The notes: a model not told the origin generated them from the letters alone. Numbered from the stretch's first letter, positions 7,151 to 16,410 are shown. The stretch is DNA of 64,000 bases from Thermoflexus hugenholtzii JAD2 (GCF_900187885.1 NZ_FYEK01000012.1:106710-170709); one strand, 5' to 3'. Numbers and translations are program-made.

Positions 7151-8839
7151 CTATGGCCCCCAGGCCACCCGCTGGCTGAGCGGGTCGGGAAGACGCTCCC
7201 CCAGGTCCAGGATCTTGCGGGGGGTGCCGCCGGCGGCCGGGATCAGATACACGCCCCACCGGCCATCGGCGTCCGAGAGATAGGCGATCCAGCCCCCGTC
7301 CGGAGACCAGGCGGGCCCGATCTCCTGCCCGCCTCCCGAAGTGAGCGCCCGGAAGAAGCCCTGGGGGGTGGCGATCACCAGGTCCCAGCTCCCCTGGACA
7401 TCGGTGGTGTAAACCATGGCGGAGCCGTCGGGGGCCCAGGTGGCCTGGAGGTCGTTGGGGTGCTGGCTCAGGCGGACAGGGGCGCTGGCCCCCGGCGGCA
7501 GGAGCAGCAGCCCGCACCCGCCGGCCGCGCAGCCGGTCCAGATCAGCGTCCCCTGGGCGCTCCAGGCGGGGAACCGTCCGGTCGCGATCCGCTGGGCCTG
7601 GCCGGGCTCCTGGAGGTTCAGGATCCGGATCCCGCCGGTTCCGTCCATGAAAGCCAGATGCTGGCCATCCGGGGCCCAGGTGGGCCATGCGGCCCCGGGC
7701 CCGGCGATCTGCACGGTCTCCCCGCTCTCCAAGTCCCGTAGGAACAGCCCGACCCCGGCGACCCGGTAGGCCAGCCGTCGGCCGCCCGGCTGCCAGGCGG
7801 GCTGATCGGCGCCCACTGCCACCCGGAACCCCCGTCCGCTGGCCTCGATGACGTAGAGCACGGAGGTTCCCAGCTCCGGATCGTAGAGCGCGTAGGCGAG
7901 GCGGCCCACCGGGATGGGCGGCGGGAGCGGGGTGCCTCCGCCGGGGAGGCTGCCCGGGATCGGAGTGGGGGTTGCTTGCAAGCAATGGGCCCCGGCCTCC
8001 TGGGCTTTGGTCTGCACTGTGGGATCGGCGAACAGGCGCAGGGCGGCCTGATATTGGGCCTCCGCCGGGCAGCTCTCCCCCTGGGCGGCCAGGAGGTCGC
8101 CGTAGGCCACGTGGGCTTGGAAGAGCCGGCGTGCCACGTCCCGGTATCCGGGCGCCAAGCGGTAGAGCTCCTGGAAGCGTTGAATGGTCTCCGGCCAGTT
8201 CACCCCCCAGGTGTCCCGGGCGGCGAGATACAAAGCGGCGAGGCGGTAGGCGGTGGCCGCTTCGGGCGGAAGCGGTCCCAGGCGGGCCGCCTGATCCAGA
8301 TAGAAGAGGCCCTCGGCGATGCGGTCCTCCGGGTCCTGGAGCAAGCGCATCCCGTGCCGGAGGGCGGCTTCCCGGAGCAGAGAGGTCACCTCCGTCGCCC
8401 GGAAAGCTGGATCGCGGTTCCGGATCTGGAGGAGGAGCTCGACGGCGCGGGGCAGGTCGCCGGCCTCGTAGGCCTTGCGGGCGGTTTGAAAGGCGTCCTC
8501 CAGGAGGATCTCCGGCGGGAGAGAGGTGGGGGTGGGGCGGGCGGCGATGCGGCGCTGGGCCTCGACCCGGGCCGCTTCCACGGTGGGGTCGCCCGGGCGC
8601 AGCCGCGCGGCGGCTTCGAGGAAGGCCAGGGCCCGCTCCTCCTGCCCGGCGTCCAGGAGGTCCATCGCCTGGCGAACCGCGGCGTCGGCCGTGGCCTGGA
8701 TCCGCCGGGCCTGTTCGGCTTTCCCGTGTTCCCAGCCCATCCGCCAGCCGGCCAGGGCCATCCCCCCGATCAGGGCGAGGGAGAACAGCGCCATCGAGGC
8801 GCCGGCCAGCCCCCGGCGCATCCGTCGGGACCGTGTCAT
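7151..8839 (-). CDS. Membrane-anchored TPR and TolB-like propeller protein
   Basis: A 562-residue protein with an N-terminal membrane anchor (about residues 9-31), then a helical TPR-like region to about residue 275, a Pro/Gly-rich linker, and a C-terminal beta-propeller. The propeller shows repeated PD40/TolB-type blades with the pattern PxWxPDGxxLAY, for example PTWAPDGQHLAFMD and PAWSPDGGWIAYLSD. It is probably exposed on the outer face of the membrane and binds a partner or polymer; no enzyme motif is seen. Its ATG overlaps the stop of the HEPN gene (ATGA), so the two are translationally coupled. Confidence 0.75.
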   Translation of the reverse strand: MTRSRRMRRGLAGASMALFSLALIGGMALAGWRMGWEHGKAEQARRIQATADAAVRQAMDLLDAGQEERALAFLEAAARLRPGDPTVEAARVEAQRRIAARPTPTSLPPEILLEDAFQTARKAYEAGDLPRAVELLLQIRNRDPAFRATEVTSLLREAALRHGMRLLQDPEDRIAEGLFYLDQAARLGPLPPEAATAYRLAALYLAARDTWGVNWPETIQRFQELYRLAPGYRDVARRLFQAHVAYGDLLAAQGESCPAEAQYQAALRLFADPTVQTKAQEAGAHCLQATPTPIPGSLPGGGTPLPPPIPVGRLAYALYDPELGTSVLYVIEASGRGFRVAVGADQPAWQPGGRRLAYRVAGVGLFLRDLESGETVQIAGPGAAWPTWAPDGQHLAFMDGTGGIRILNLQEPGQAQRIATGRFPAWSAQGTLIWTGCAAGGCGLLLLPPGASAPVRLSQHPNDLQATWAPDGSAMVYTTDVQGSWDLVIATPQGFFRALTSGGGQEIGPAWSPDGGWIAYLSDADGRWGVYLIPAAGGTPRKILDLGERLPDPLSQRVAWGP

Positions 8840-9348
8840 CCTGGCGGTTTCCTCCGGTGAATTCCCCAGGCCCCTGCAGGCCTTCCGTCCCGGGCGTCCG
8901 GATGCAAGGAAAGGTCAAAGAGGAGCCCGGAGGGTCTTATTCTCCCTGGATCTCCGGGAATTGAGGAGGCCTCCTCGCAGTCGTAGATCGCCCTTGCCAG
9001 AGCCACTGCGCGATGGGCATCCTCCCAGGTGGCCTCTGGCCAGTCCCCCGGGTAGCGGGCCTCCACCGCCCACGCCGTCAGCACGGATAGGTCCAGATGC
9101 TCCTGCTTCACAGACCAGTTCGGCGGCAGGAGGTTGCGGAGAGCGTCCAGGTCATGTCGAAAAGGGAAATCGATCCCTTCCAGCACCAACGCCGCCTTGA
9201 GGGCTTTCTCCGCGGCCTGCTGGGCGAACCAGCATATGTGTCGGGGCACTGCCTCCTGCAACCCCAGAAGCCTTTCCGCCTCTTGCAAGTCCTCCTGTGC
9301 GAAGCGGATCCAACGCAAGGCTTCTTTCCGAAGCTCAGGATCGTTCAT
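8836..9348 (-). CDS. HEPN domain protein, partner of MNT nucleotidyltransferase
   Basis: HEPN family (PF05168-like). The N-terminal 130 residues show the usual pattern: RWIRFAQEDLQEAERLL, then CWFAQQAAEKALKAALV, then FRHDLDALRNLL. Such proteins pair with MNT nucleotidyltransferases, often as toxin (RNase) and antitoxin. The classical Rx4-6H RNase motif is not clear here. The ATG at 9348 has AAAGG seven bases upstream and overlaps the MNT gene by 14 bp. The last 45 or so residues are Pro/Gly/Arg-rich and unlike the family; they run to an ATGA overlap with the next gene. Confidence 0.8.
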   Translation of the reverse strand: MNDPELRKEALRWIRFAQEDLQEAERLLGLQEAVPRHICWFAQQAAEKALKAALVLEGIDFPFRHDLDALRNLLPPNWSVKQEHLDLSVLTAWAVEARYPGDWPEATWEDAHRAVALARAIYDCEEASSIPGDPGRIRPSGLLFDLSLHPDARDGRPAGAWGIHRRKPPG

Positions 9349-9649
9349 AGAGAACCTTTCCATCGCGCAGGGCAGAGCGCAGCACGCTCCCGACCAGATT
9401 CCCGCGCTGCAGGATCTCTTCCGGCGTCGTCACGATGACGTCCTTCGCCACGGGCAGGTCGCTGAGGGCTCGGAGGATCTCCACCATGGCCTGCCGCTTA
9501 TGGGTGACCTCCGGCAGGACCACCAACAGGTCCACATCGCTCCACGGGCCCGCCTCGCCTCGGGCCCGGGAGCCGAACAGGATGATGCGCACGGGACGAA
9601 ACCGTTCGACGATGCGCTGGACCATGGTTTGCACGATGTCTTCGCTCAT
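9335..9649 (-). CDS. MNT-type minimal nucleotidyltransferase
   Basis: A 104-residue nucleotidyltransferase of the pol-beta superfamily. The core motif GSRARG...WSDVDLLVVL gives the GS and the D-x-D metal ligands. MNT proteins act as antitoxins that nucleotidylate their HEPN partner, and this gene directly precedes and overlaps a HEPN gene. The start at 9649 (MSEDIVQ) has GGGGAGGAA upstream, and the fold begins there; the longer upstream reading frame is not credible. A consensus promoter lies about 125 bp upstream. Confidence 0.88.
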   Translation of the reverse strand: MSEDIVQTMVQRIVERFRPVRIILFGSRARGEAGPWSDVDLLVVLPEVTHKRQAMVEILRALSDLPVAKDVIVTTPEEILQRGNLVGSVLRSALRDGKVLYERS

Positions 9650-9772
9650 GAGCTTCCTCCCCGGACGCGAACAACGACGGCGTGAGCGGCAGGCCCACAC
9701 GCTATAGGAAGCGAGAGCGTCTCGCCCATGGCTCTCGGACGCCGCTTCTGGGCCGAGCGCATTTCTCTTGGT

Positions 9773-9802
9773 AGTATGGCAGGCGCGGGACCAGCCTGTC
9801 AA
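9773..9802 (-). promoter_or_regulatory. Promoter of the MNT-HEPN-propeller operon
   Basis: The minus strand carries TTGACA at 9797-9802 and CATACT at 9773-9778 with an 18-base spacer. It points at the MNT gene, about 125 bp away. The rest of 9650-9881 shows no gene. Confidence 0.6.
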
Positions 9803-9881
9803 CGAAGAATGAAAGCGCCGGGAGCAAGGGCCGCGGCCTCCGGGGGATATGAGGCGGCAGCCCCCCGGGCGTTTCCGGGTA

Positions 9882-10319
9882 TCAGGCGGTGGCGGGGACC
9901 GGCTGGGCGGCCTGTAGGACCGCAGCCCGCAGGACCGGGCGGAACTTGTAGCCGTAGGCGATCACGCCCCGCTCCCCCTGCCGGTGGAGGACGCGGGTGA
10001 CCATCTCCACCGGCATGCCGATGTAAACCTCTTCCGGCAGCGCATCGGTGAGCATGGCCGAGACCAGGGGCCCCTCCTCCAGCTTCACAAGGGCCACGAC
10101 GTAGGGGACCTGGTCCTCGTAGCCGACGGGAGGCTCATAGACCACCGTGTAGGAATACACCTCCCCGCGGCCGGAGAGGGGGTAGGGCGTGCGGGCCGGC
10201 CGCTGGCACTCCGGGCAGATGTCCCGGGGCGGGAACAGGCGCGCCCCGCAGCCTTCGCAGATCTCTCCCTCCAGGACGTAGCGCTGCCGTCGTCCTCGCC
10301 AAGCGCGTGCCGGATGCAT
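9882..10319 (-). CDS. DUF35 Zn-ribbon/OB-fold acyl-CoA-associated protein
   Basis: A 145-residue DUF35 protein with an N-terminal rubredoxin-like zinc ribbon (C-E-G-C, then C-P-E-C, about residues 21-38) and an OB fold (GEVYSYTVVYEPP). In archaea this protein bridges acetoacetyl-CoA thiolase and HMG-CoA synthase in one complex and passes the acetoacetyl-CoA intermediate. Here it is the last gene after exactly those two enzymes, which strongly supports the same job. The ribosome site is near perfect (AAGGAGGT). It begins 13 bp after the thiolase stop. Confidence 0.88.
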   Translation of the reverse strand: MHPARAWRGRRQRYVLEGEICEGCGARLFPPRDICPECQRPARTPYPLSGRGEVYSYTVVYEPPVGYEDQVPYVVALVKLEEGPLVSAMLTDALPEEVYIGMPVEMVTRVLHRQGERGVIAYGYKFRPVLRAAVLQAAQPVPATA

Positions 10320-10332
10320 GGGAAACCTCCTT

Positions 10333-11490
10333 TCAATCCATCGCTTCCAGGATATGGGTGATCACCGTGGCGCCGGTGCCACCGATGTTCTGGGTCATCC
10401 CCAAACGGGCGTGGGGGATCTGGTTCGGGCCAGCCTGGCCCCGCAGCTGCAAGACTGCCTCCACAATCTGATAGAGGCCGGTGGCGCCCACCGGATGCCC
10501 CCGGGCCTTGAGCCCGCCCATGGTGGCGATGGGCAGCTGCCCCTCCCGGAAAATCGCCCCCTCCAGGGCCAGGGCCACCCCGCGGCCACGGGGCGCAAAG
10601 CCGCAGGCCTCCAGGGAGAGGGCCGCCATGATCGTGAAGGCGTCATGCAGCTCAAAGAAATCGATGTCCTCCGGGCCCACCCCGGCCTGCTGAAAGGCCC
10701 GATGGGCGGAGAGGGCGACCGCCTCCAGCCAAAGGGGATCCCGCCGGTCGTGCAGCGCCACCGTGTCGGTGGCGACCGCCGAGGCCCGGATGCGCACCGG
10801 GCGTTCCTGGAAGGCCCGGGCTTCCTCCGCCGGGCACAGGATCACCGCCGCCGCCCCATCGCAGACCGGCGAGGCATCGAGCAAGGTGATGGGATCGGCG
10901 ATCATCCGGGCTGAGGCGAAGGCCTCCGCCGTGATGGGGAAGCGCAACATGGCATACGGGTTATGGACCGCGTTGCGATGGGCGTTGATGGAGAAGGGGG
11001 CGAAGTCCTCCCGGCGGTAGCCGTGTTCGTGCATGTAACGGCGCATCAGCAGAGCGTTGAGGGCGGTGAAGGTGAGCCCCTGCACCGCCTCGTATTCCGC
11101 GTCCGCCGCGGTGGCCAGGGCCGCGGTGATCTGCTCCCCGGAGGCGTCGGTCATCTTCTCCACCCCCACCACCGCCACCCGGTCCGCCAGCCCGCCGGCG
11201 ACCATGGCGTAGCCCAGGCGCAGGGCCGCCGCGCCCGAGGCGCAGGCGGCTTCGACTTTCACGGCCTCCACGCCGTGCATCCCGGCGAAATCGGCTACCA
11301 GCGCGCCCAGGTGCTCCTGGGCCTCGATCTGACCCGAGAGCATGTTCCCGACCAGCAAGGCGTCCACCCGCTCCACCCCGGCGTCCCGCAGGGCGGCCTC
11401 CAGGGCCTCCAGGGCCAGCTCCCGTAGCCCTTTGTCCCAGTGTTCCCCCACCGGGGTCTGACCGATGCCGATGATGGCGACCTCTCGCAT
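10333..11490 (-). CDS. Acetyl-CoA acetyltransferase (thiolase), archaeal type
   Basis: This thiolase condenses two acetyl-CoA to acetoacetyl-CoA, the first step of the mevalonate pathway. At 385 residues it belongs to the archaeal/SCP-x-like branch. The nucleophile is Cys83 in EAACASG. The ELHDAF motif, GHPVGATG (His, near residue 333) and NIGGTGAT are present. The usual second catalytic Cys near the C terminus (C-x-G) is not seen, as in archaeal enzymes that work in a complex with HMG-CoA synthase. The start is clear (AAGGAGG). It lies 9 bp after the HMG-CoA synthase gene. Confidence 0.9.
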   Translation of the reverse strand: MREVAIIGIGQTPVGEHWDKGLRELALEALEAALRDAGVERVDALLVGNMLSGQIEAQEHLGALVADFAGMHGVEAVKVEAACASGAAALRLGYAMVAGGLADRVAVVGVEKMTDASGEQITAALATAADAEYEAVQGLTFTALNALLMRRYMHEHGYRREDFAPFSINAHRNAVHNPYAMLRFPITAEAFASARMIADPITLLDASPVCDGAAAVILCPAEEARAFQERPVRIRASAVATDTVALHDRRDPLWLEAVALSAHRAFQQAGVGPEDIDFFELHDAFTIMAALSLEACGFAPRGRGVALALEGAIFREGQLPIATMGGLKARGHPVGATGLYQIVEAVLQLRGQAGPNQIPHARLGMTQNIGGTGATVITHILEAMD

Positions 11491-11499
11491 CGGACCTCC

Positions 11500-12582
11500 T
11501 TATCCTTCTGTGTCCATCACGATCTTCCGGCGGTAACGCGCGTACGTGGCGTAATCGATCACGACCCGCCGGGCGATGTAATCCCGGGTCCGAGGCGCTC
11601 GGCCCCGCCGCTCCTGGATGGCCTCGGTGACCACAAAGGAGAAAGCGTCGGATCCCGCGCCGGAACCGAAGGAGACCGCCAGGATCCGATCGCCGGGTTG
11701 GGCCTCGTCCAGGATGGCCGTGAGCCCGATGAGACAGGACCCGGCATAGGTGTTGCCGATCTCATCCACCAGCAGGCCGGTCCGGATCTGCTCGGGGCGG
11801 AACCCGAGCATCGCCGCGACCTTCTGGGGGAACTTGACGTTGGGCTGATGGAAGACCGCGTAGGCGTAATCCTCCGGCCGCGTCCCTAAGGCCTCCATCA
11901 GGCGCCGGGCGGCCTCGGTGATGTGATGGAAGTAGGCCGGCTCGCCGGTGAAGCGCCCTCCGTGCTCCGGGTAGCGGGCGTGGGCCCGCCGCCAGAAGTC
12001 CGGGGTGTCCGTCACGTAGGAGAGGGAGCCCTCCAGGATCGCCAGGCTCTCCGCGGCGGGGCCGATGAGGAAGGCCGCCCCGCCGGCCCCCGCGGTGTAT
12101 TCCAGGGCGTCCCCCGGCCGTCCCTGGGCGGTGTCCATCCCGATGGCCATGGCGTAATCCGCCATCCCGGAGCCCACCAGGCCCACCGCCGCCTGCATCG
12201 CCTCGGTCCCTGCCTTGCAGGCGAACTCCCAGTCGCCGGCCTGCACGAAGGGCGTGGCCCCGATGGCCTCGGCGACGATGGTGCCGCTGGGCTTGACCGC
12301 ATACGGGTGGGACTCGCTGCCCACCCACACCGCCCGCAGGCGGTTGGGCGGGATGCCCGCCCGGGCCAGGGCGTTGCGGGCGGCCTCGATGGACATGGTC
12401 ACTACATCTTCATCCGGCCCAGGCACCGCTTTCTCCCGGATAGGGGGCGGCTCCGCCCCGCCGGTCCATAGCCGGGAGATCTCCGCGCCCGGCAGCCGGT
12501 AACGGGGGACGTAGGCGCCGTAGCCCACGATCCCCACCGGCCGGGCCGGTTGCATAATCCGATGGCCGTTCTCCAGCATCAT
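11500..12582 (-). CDS. Hydroxymethylglutaryl-CoA synthase, archaeal type
   Basis: The enzyme joins acetyl-CoA and acetoacetyl-CoA to give HMG-CoA. At 360 residues it is the short archaeal type. The catalytic residues are visible: Glu90 (GSESHP), Cys122 (EFACKAGT) and His244 (VFHQPN). Two adjacent ATG codons follow GGAGG. It is followed at 9 bp by thiolase and then DUF35, the gene order of the archaeal three-protein complex. Upstream is the repeat-rich gap 12583-12853 and then the HicB-DinB and HMG-CoA reductase genes on the same strand. Confidence 0.93.
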   Translation of the reverse strand: MMLENGHRIMQPARPVGIVGYGAYVPRYRLPGAEISRLWTGGAEPPPIREKAVPGPDEDVVTMSIEAARNALARAGIPPNRLRAVWVGSESHPYAVKPSGTIVAEAIGATPFVQAGDWEFACKAGTEAMQAAVGLVGSGMADYAMAIGMDTAQGRPGDALEYTAGAGGAAFLIGPAAESLAILEGSLSYVTDTPDFWRRAHARYPEHGGRFTGEPAYFHHITEAARRLMEALGTRPEDYAYAVFHQPNVKFPQKVAAMLGFRPEQIRTGLLVDEIGNTYAGSCLIGLTAILDEAQPGDRILAVSFGSGAGSDAFSFVVTEAIQERRGRAPRTRDYIARRVVIDYATYARYRRKIVMDTEG

Positions 12583-12599
12583 GAGCCTCCAATTCCTGG

Positions 12600-12853
12600 G
12601 TGCTATGGTGCATTCAGGGCAGAAGCCACAATGTGTCTATCGCAGGAGGGGCTCTCGCCCCGAGCCTACAGTCATCATGGAGAACATATTCGCTTGGCCT
12701 CCAGGTTGCTGCTATCCCCAGATGTGGGCCGAAATGAATTTCGGCTTACGCTTGGGAAGGGCCTTCGCCCCGAACCTCACGTCTTCGATGACGCAAGGTC
12801 GCGGCTCCTACCATCACCGATCCTCCTGTAGGATGGGCTTTAGCCCCGAACTC
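12600..12853. repeat. Cluster of short palindromic repeats
   Basis: The gap holds degenerate hairpin units and no gene. Examples are GGGGCTCTCGCCCC (about 12640), the perfect inverted repeat GCCGAAAT-GA-ATTTCGGC at 12728-12745, GGGCCTTCGCCCC (about 12759), GATGACGCAAGGTCGCGGC (about 12789) and GGGCTTTAGCCCC (about 12836). The same units recur at 21550-21870. Confidence 0.6.
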
Positions 12854-13555
12854 CTACTCCCAGCCCAGGGCGCGGCGCAGCTGGTGGAGATGAGCCACGT
12901 GGTCCCGCTCGTGCCACGCCGCCCGGCGCAACACCTTGCGGGGAGACCAGAACTCCCCCTCCACGCCGATCACGAGGGACCGGCCGACCCAGTCCTGAAG
13001 GGCCTGCTCCAGGGCCCGACGCACTGCCTCCAGGTGCGCCCACACCTCGGCGGGGGGATCCTTCACCTCCCGTCCTAAGCGGCTGAGATACCAGTTCTCC
13101 CCCCGGGCCACATGGCGCAGGACGCCCCGCATGGACCACCGCTGGCCGGGCAGCACGGCGTCCAGGACCGGGTCGGGCAGCCCGGCCACCGCCGCCTGCA
13201 GGTCCTTCCGGGAGGCGGCCAGCACCTGCAGGGCGAACTCCACCTCCTCCTCGGTCAGCGGCCGCCAGTCGTCCAGGAACCAGGCGTTGATCTCGCGGGC
13301 ACCGCCCCGCTCGAATCGCTCGTTGATGGTGTAAACCTCGAAGATCTCCACCACCCGGAAATCCTCCGGGACGCCCGGGCCGGCGGCGGGGATGCCATGG
13401 GCGCCCAGCCAGGCGAAGTAGTCTCGAATGGCCTCGGGGATCCGGGCCAAGACCTCCCGTTCGGTGGGGCCGAAGGCGAAGCAGCCCGGGTAATCCAGGA
13501 CCCAGGCCAGATGCCCACCTTCCGCGCCGCGCTCCAGACCCACGCGATAGGGCAC
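12854..13555 (-). CDS. HicB-like and DinB-like fusion protein
   Basis: A 233-residue protein with two recognisable parts. Residues 1-50 (YRVGLER, WVLDYPGCFAFGPTEREVLARIPEAI) match the HicB antitoxin fold. Residues from about 95 on look like a DinB/YfiT four-helix bundle, with His in LRHVARGENW and the paired HERDHVAHLHQL that bind metal in this superfamily. DinB members include thiol-dependent transferases and hydrolases; the role here is unknown. The start is GTG with GGGGGA upstream, 4 bp after the HMG-CoA reductase stop, so it appears to be co-transcribed with mevalonate genes. Confidence 0.7.
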   Translation of the reverse strand: MPYRVGLERGAEGGHLAWVLDYPGCFAFGPTEREVLARIPEAIRDYFAWLGAHGIPAAGPGVPEDFRVVEIFEVYTINERFERGGAREINAWFLDDWRPLTEEEVEFALQVLAASRKDLQAAVAGLPDPVLDAVLPGQRWSMRGVLRHVARGENWYLSRLGREVKDPPAEVWAHLEAVRRALEQALQDWVGRSLVIGVEGEFWSPRKVLRRAAWHERDHVAHLHQLRRALGWE

Positions 13556-13559
13556 GGAG

Positions 13560-14870
13560 TTATCCCCCTTTGTGGATTTCCCCTGCCTGAGCCCGCAGGG
13601 TCTGCAACAGCTCGCGGGCGCGGGCCAGGCGGATGTTTCCCTCGGCTACCATCTGATCGGCGATGGCGTCGATCTCGGCGCCGGTGGCGCCGGCGGCCAT
13701 GGCGATCTGCCGGGCGTGCAGGGCCATATGCCCCCGCTGGATCCCCTCCGTCGCCAGGGCCCGCAGGGCCGCCAGGTTCTGGGCCAGGCCCACGGCCGCC
13801 ATGATCTCCGCCAGCTCCCGGGCGGAGGTGACGCCCAGGATCTTCAACGCCACTCGGGCCAGGGGATGAGCCTGGGTGGCTCCCCCCACGATCCCCACGG
13901 CCAGGGGCAGCTCGATCCGTCCGCACAGGGCGCCGGTTTCATCCTGCCACCATTGGGTGAGGGGACGGTAGCGGCCGTCCCGGGCGGCATAGGCGTGGGC
14001 GCCGGCCTCGATGGCCCGCCAGTCGTTGCCGGTGGCCAGGGCCACGGCATCGATGCCGTTCATGATCCCTTTATTGTGCGTCGCCGCCCGGTAGGGATCC
14101 ACCTCCGCCAGGGCCTGGGCCTCCAGGATCCCCCGGATCACCCGATCGCCCGGGAGCTCCGGCGTCCCCAGGGCCTCCGCCGGGATCCGCACCTCGGCCC
14201 ACGCCCGCCGGCGGTCCGCCAGGTTCGAGAGGATGCGCAGCACCACCCGCCCTCCGGTCGCCCGGGCGATGAGGGGAGCCACGGCCTCGCAGACCGTGTT
14301 GACCGCGTTGGCCCCCATCGCGTCCCGGACGTCGTAGAAGAGATACACGACCAGCATCGGCCCCACCGGGGTCTCGGGGAAAGAGACCACCTCCAGGCCG
14401 CGGAAGCCGCCGCCCCGGGCCACGATGGAGGGGGTCGCCGCCTCCGCCACCACCCGGATCTCCTCCTGAAGGTCCTCCACCGCCCGGGCCGCCGCCGCAA
14501 GATCCGGCAAATCCACGACCTGGATCTGGCCACGCATGAGGGGCTCCTCGCTGCCCGCCCGGAACCCACCCCCGGCCCGGGCCAGCCGGGCGGCGTGGGA
14601 GAGGGCGGCCACCACCGAGGGCTCCTCGATCACCATGGGGATCAGGACCTCCCGGCCGTTGACCTGGAAGTTCACCGCCACCGCGAAGGGAAGGGCGAAC
14701 CGGCCGATCACGTTCTCCACCATGTGATCGGCTTCTTCTAACGTTAAACCCCCGCTGTTCAGTCCGGCCTGCTCCTCCGGGGTCAGGCCAGCCTGTTCAG
14801 CCACCCAGCGGGCCCGCTCCGAGAGCGGGAGGCGATAGAACCCCGGATAGCGAGATGTGCGCACGGACAT
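13560..14870 (-). CDS. Hydroxymethylglutaryl-CoA reductase, class II
   Basis: This enzyme reduces HMG-CoA to mevalonate. At 436 residues it has class II features: ENVIGRFALPFAVAVNFQVNG, then DAMGANAVNT, then THNKGIMNGIDAVALATGND with the catalytic Lys, and GHMALHAR with the catalytic His near the C terminus. Class II enzymes can be degradative or biosynthetic; the downstream HMG-CoA synthase and thiolase argue for biosynthesis of isoprenoids. It is the first gene of the operon. No Shine-Dalgarno sequence precedes the ATG, unlike the other genes of the operon. Confidence 0.93.
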   Translation of the reverse strand: MSVRTSRYPGFYRLPLSERARWVAEQAGLTPEEQAGLNSGGLTLEEADHMVENVIGRFALPFAVAVNFQVNGREVLIPMVIEEPSVVAALSHAARLARAGGGFRAGSEEPLMRGQIQVVDLPDLAAAARAVEDLQEEIRVVAEAATPSIVARGGGFRGLEVVSFPETPVGPMLVVYLFYDVRDAMGANAVNTVCEAVAPLIARATGGRVVLRILSNLADRRRAWAEVRIPAEALGTPELPGDRVIRGILEAQALAEVDPYRAATHNKGIMNGIDAVALATGNDWRAIEAGAHAYAARDGRYRPLTQWWQDETGALCGRIELPLAVGIVGGATQAHPLARVALKILGVTSARELAEIMAAVGLAQNLAALRALATEGIQRGHMALHARQIAMAAGATGAEIDAIADQMVAEGNIRLARARELLQTLRAQAGEIHKGG

Positions 14871-15000
14871 AGCAGAGGGAATCTTAGCGGGGAGGAGCTG
14901 TCAAAACCTCTCAGGATCCACCGTCCATCCCTCTCTGGAAAACTGATCCCGGTTCTCTAACCGGTTGCCAACGCCCTTGGGATCGGGGGTGTTGGGGGAT

Positions 15001-15028
15001 TTGACCGCAGCCTGCAATCGTGCAAAAT
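15001..15028 (+). promoter_or_regulatory. Possible promoter of the CNNM/HlyC gene
   Basis: TTGACC at 15001-15006 and CAAAAT at 15023-15028 are separated by 16 bases and point at the gene at 15073. The divergent gap 14871-15072 also holds a small hairpin (CCGGTT-CTCT-AACCGG, 14949-14964). No other gene is seen in it. Confidence 0.35.
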
Positions 15029-15072
15029 CGAAATGACCGCACACTTCTGAGGGAGTGGGATCTCCGGGACGG

Positions 15073-16410
15073 ATGATGGACGACAGTTCTCTATTGCTAC
15101 GCTGGCTGGTGGTTTTCGGCCTGATCGGCCTGAACGCGTTTTTCGCGGCGGTGGAATACGCCGTGGTCTCGGCCCGGCGGAGCCGCATCGCCGTGCTGGC
15201 GGACTCCGGAAATCCGGCCGCGCGGACCGCCCTGCGGTGGCTGGAGGACGCCCGGCATCGGGACGAGATCCTGGCCACGGTGCAGGTGGGGATCACCATG
15301 GTCGGGCTGGCCCTGGGCTGGTTCGGGGAACGCACTCTCGCGGCCACCCTGGACCGCCTGTTGCGCCTCCCTCCGCCCACCCCCCTGGTCCGCAGCTTCC
15401 TTCAGGTCCTCCCGCTCCTCCTGAACCTGACCTTCATTTTGGGCCTTCAGATCGTGTTGGGAGAGCAGGTGCCCAAGATCGCCACCCTGCGGGCCTCCGA
15501 GCGCGTGCTCCTGGTCAGCCTGGGCCCCATGCGGGTGATCTACTGGCTCCTGCGCCCGCTGGTCTGGCTGCTGCATCGGGCCACCGACCTGGTGCTGCGC
15601 GCCCTGCGGATCTCCGCGGACGGTTATGGGATGATGTATACCATTGAGGAGCTGAAGCGGATCGTCGACGAGTCGGGGGAGGCCGGGCTCCTGGAGCCGG
15701 AGGCGCAGGAGATCCTGGAGGCGGTGTTCGACCTCGGGCAGATCCCCGCCCGCCAGATCATGGTGCCCCGGACGGAGATCGTGGCCGTCCCCGCCGATGC
15801 GTCCCTCGACCAGATCCTGGAAGCCGCCATCCGCACCGGCTACGACAAGTTTCCGGTTTACGAAGGAGATCTGGACCACATCATCGGGGTGGTGCATCTG
15901 CGGGAAGCCCTGGCCGCCTGGCGCGACGGACGACCCGTCCGGGCCCGCGATCTGTGTCGCGAGGTGATGGTGGTGCCCGACTCCATCCGCGTGGACGACC
16001 TGCTCCGCCAGTTCCGGGAGCGGGAGGAGCACCTGGCCATTCTGGTGGATGAGTTCGGAGGGACCTCGGGCCTGGTCACGCTGCGGGATGTGCTGGAGCA
16101 GCTGGTGGGGGAGCTCCACGAGCGGATGGAGTCCAGGGAGCCGGACGTGGTGGCCATGCCCGATGGCTCCTATCTGATCAGCGGGTTGCTTCCGATCCAG
16201 GAGGTCAACGAACGGTTCCAGCTGGACCTGCGGGATCCTTACTATGAAACCATCGCCGGGTTCGTGCTGGGCCGGCTGGGCCGGATCGCCCGGGTGGGGG
16301 ACGAGGTGGAGGCCGGCGGCGTGCGCTTGCGGGTGGAGGCAATGGATGGCCTGCGCATCGCCCGCCTCCGCCTGATCCCCCGGCGGGCCCTTTCGGCCTC
16401 CGCCGGATGA
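15073..16410 (+). CDS. CNNM/HlyC (CorC) family membrane protein with CBS pair
   Basis: A member of the CNNM/CorB-HlyC family, linked to Mg2+/Co2+ export. The N-terminal DUF21 domain has about four hydrophobic segments ([25 protein letters not shown] at the start). Next come two CBS domains (about residues 205-325: [20 protein letters not shown] and [22 protein letters not shown]), then the C-terminal CorC/transporter-associated domain ([19 protein letters not shown]). I use the ATG at 15073; a GTG at 15055 in frame is also possible. It is followed by rph on the same strand after a 40-bp gap. Confidence 0.88.
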   Translation: MMDDSSLLLRWLVVFGLIGLNAFFAAVEYAVVSARRSRIAVLADSGNPAARTALRWLEDARHRDEILATVQVGITMVGLALGWFGERTLAATLDRLLRLPPPTPLVRSFLQVLPLLLNLTFILGLQIVLGEQVPKIATLRASERVLLVSLGPMRVIYWLLRPLVWLLHRATDLVLRALRISADGYGMMYTIEELKRIVDESGEAGLLEPEAQEILEAVFDLGQIPARQIMVPRTEIVAVPADASLDQILEAAIRTGYDKFPVYEGDLDHIIGVVHLREALAAWRDGRPVRARDLCREVMVVPDSIRVDDLLRQFREREEHLAILVDEFGGTSGLVTLRDVLEQLVGELHERMESREPDVVAMPDGSYLISGLLPIQEVNERFQLDLRDPYYETIAGFVLGRLGRIARVGDEVEAGGVRLRVEAMDGLRIARLRLIPRRALSASAG

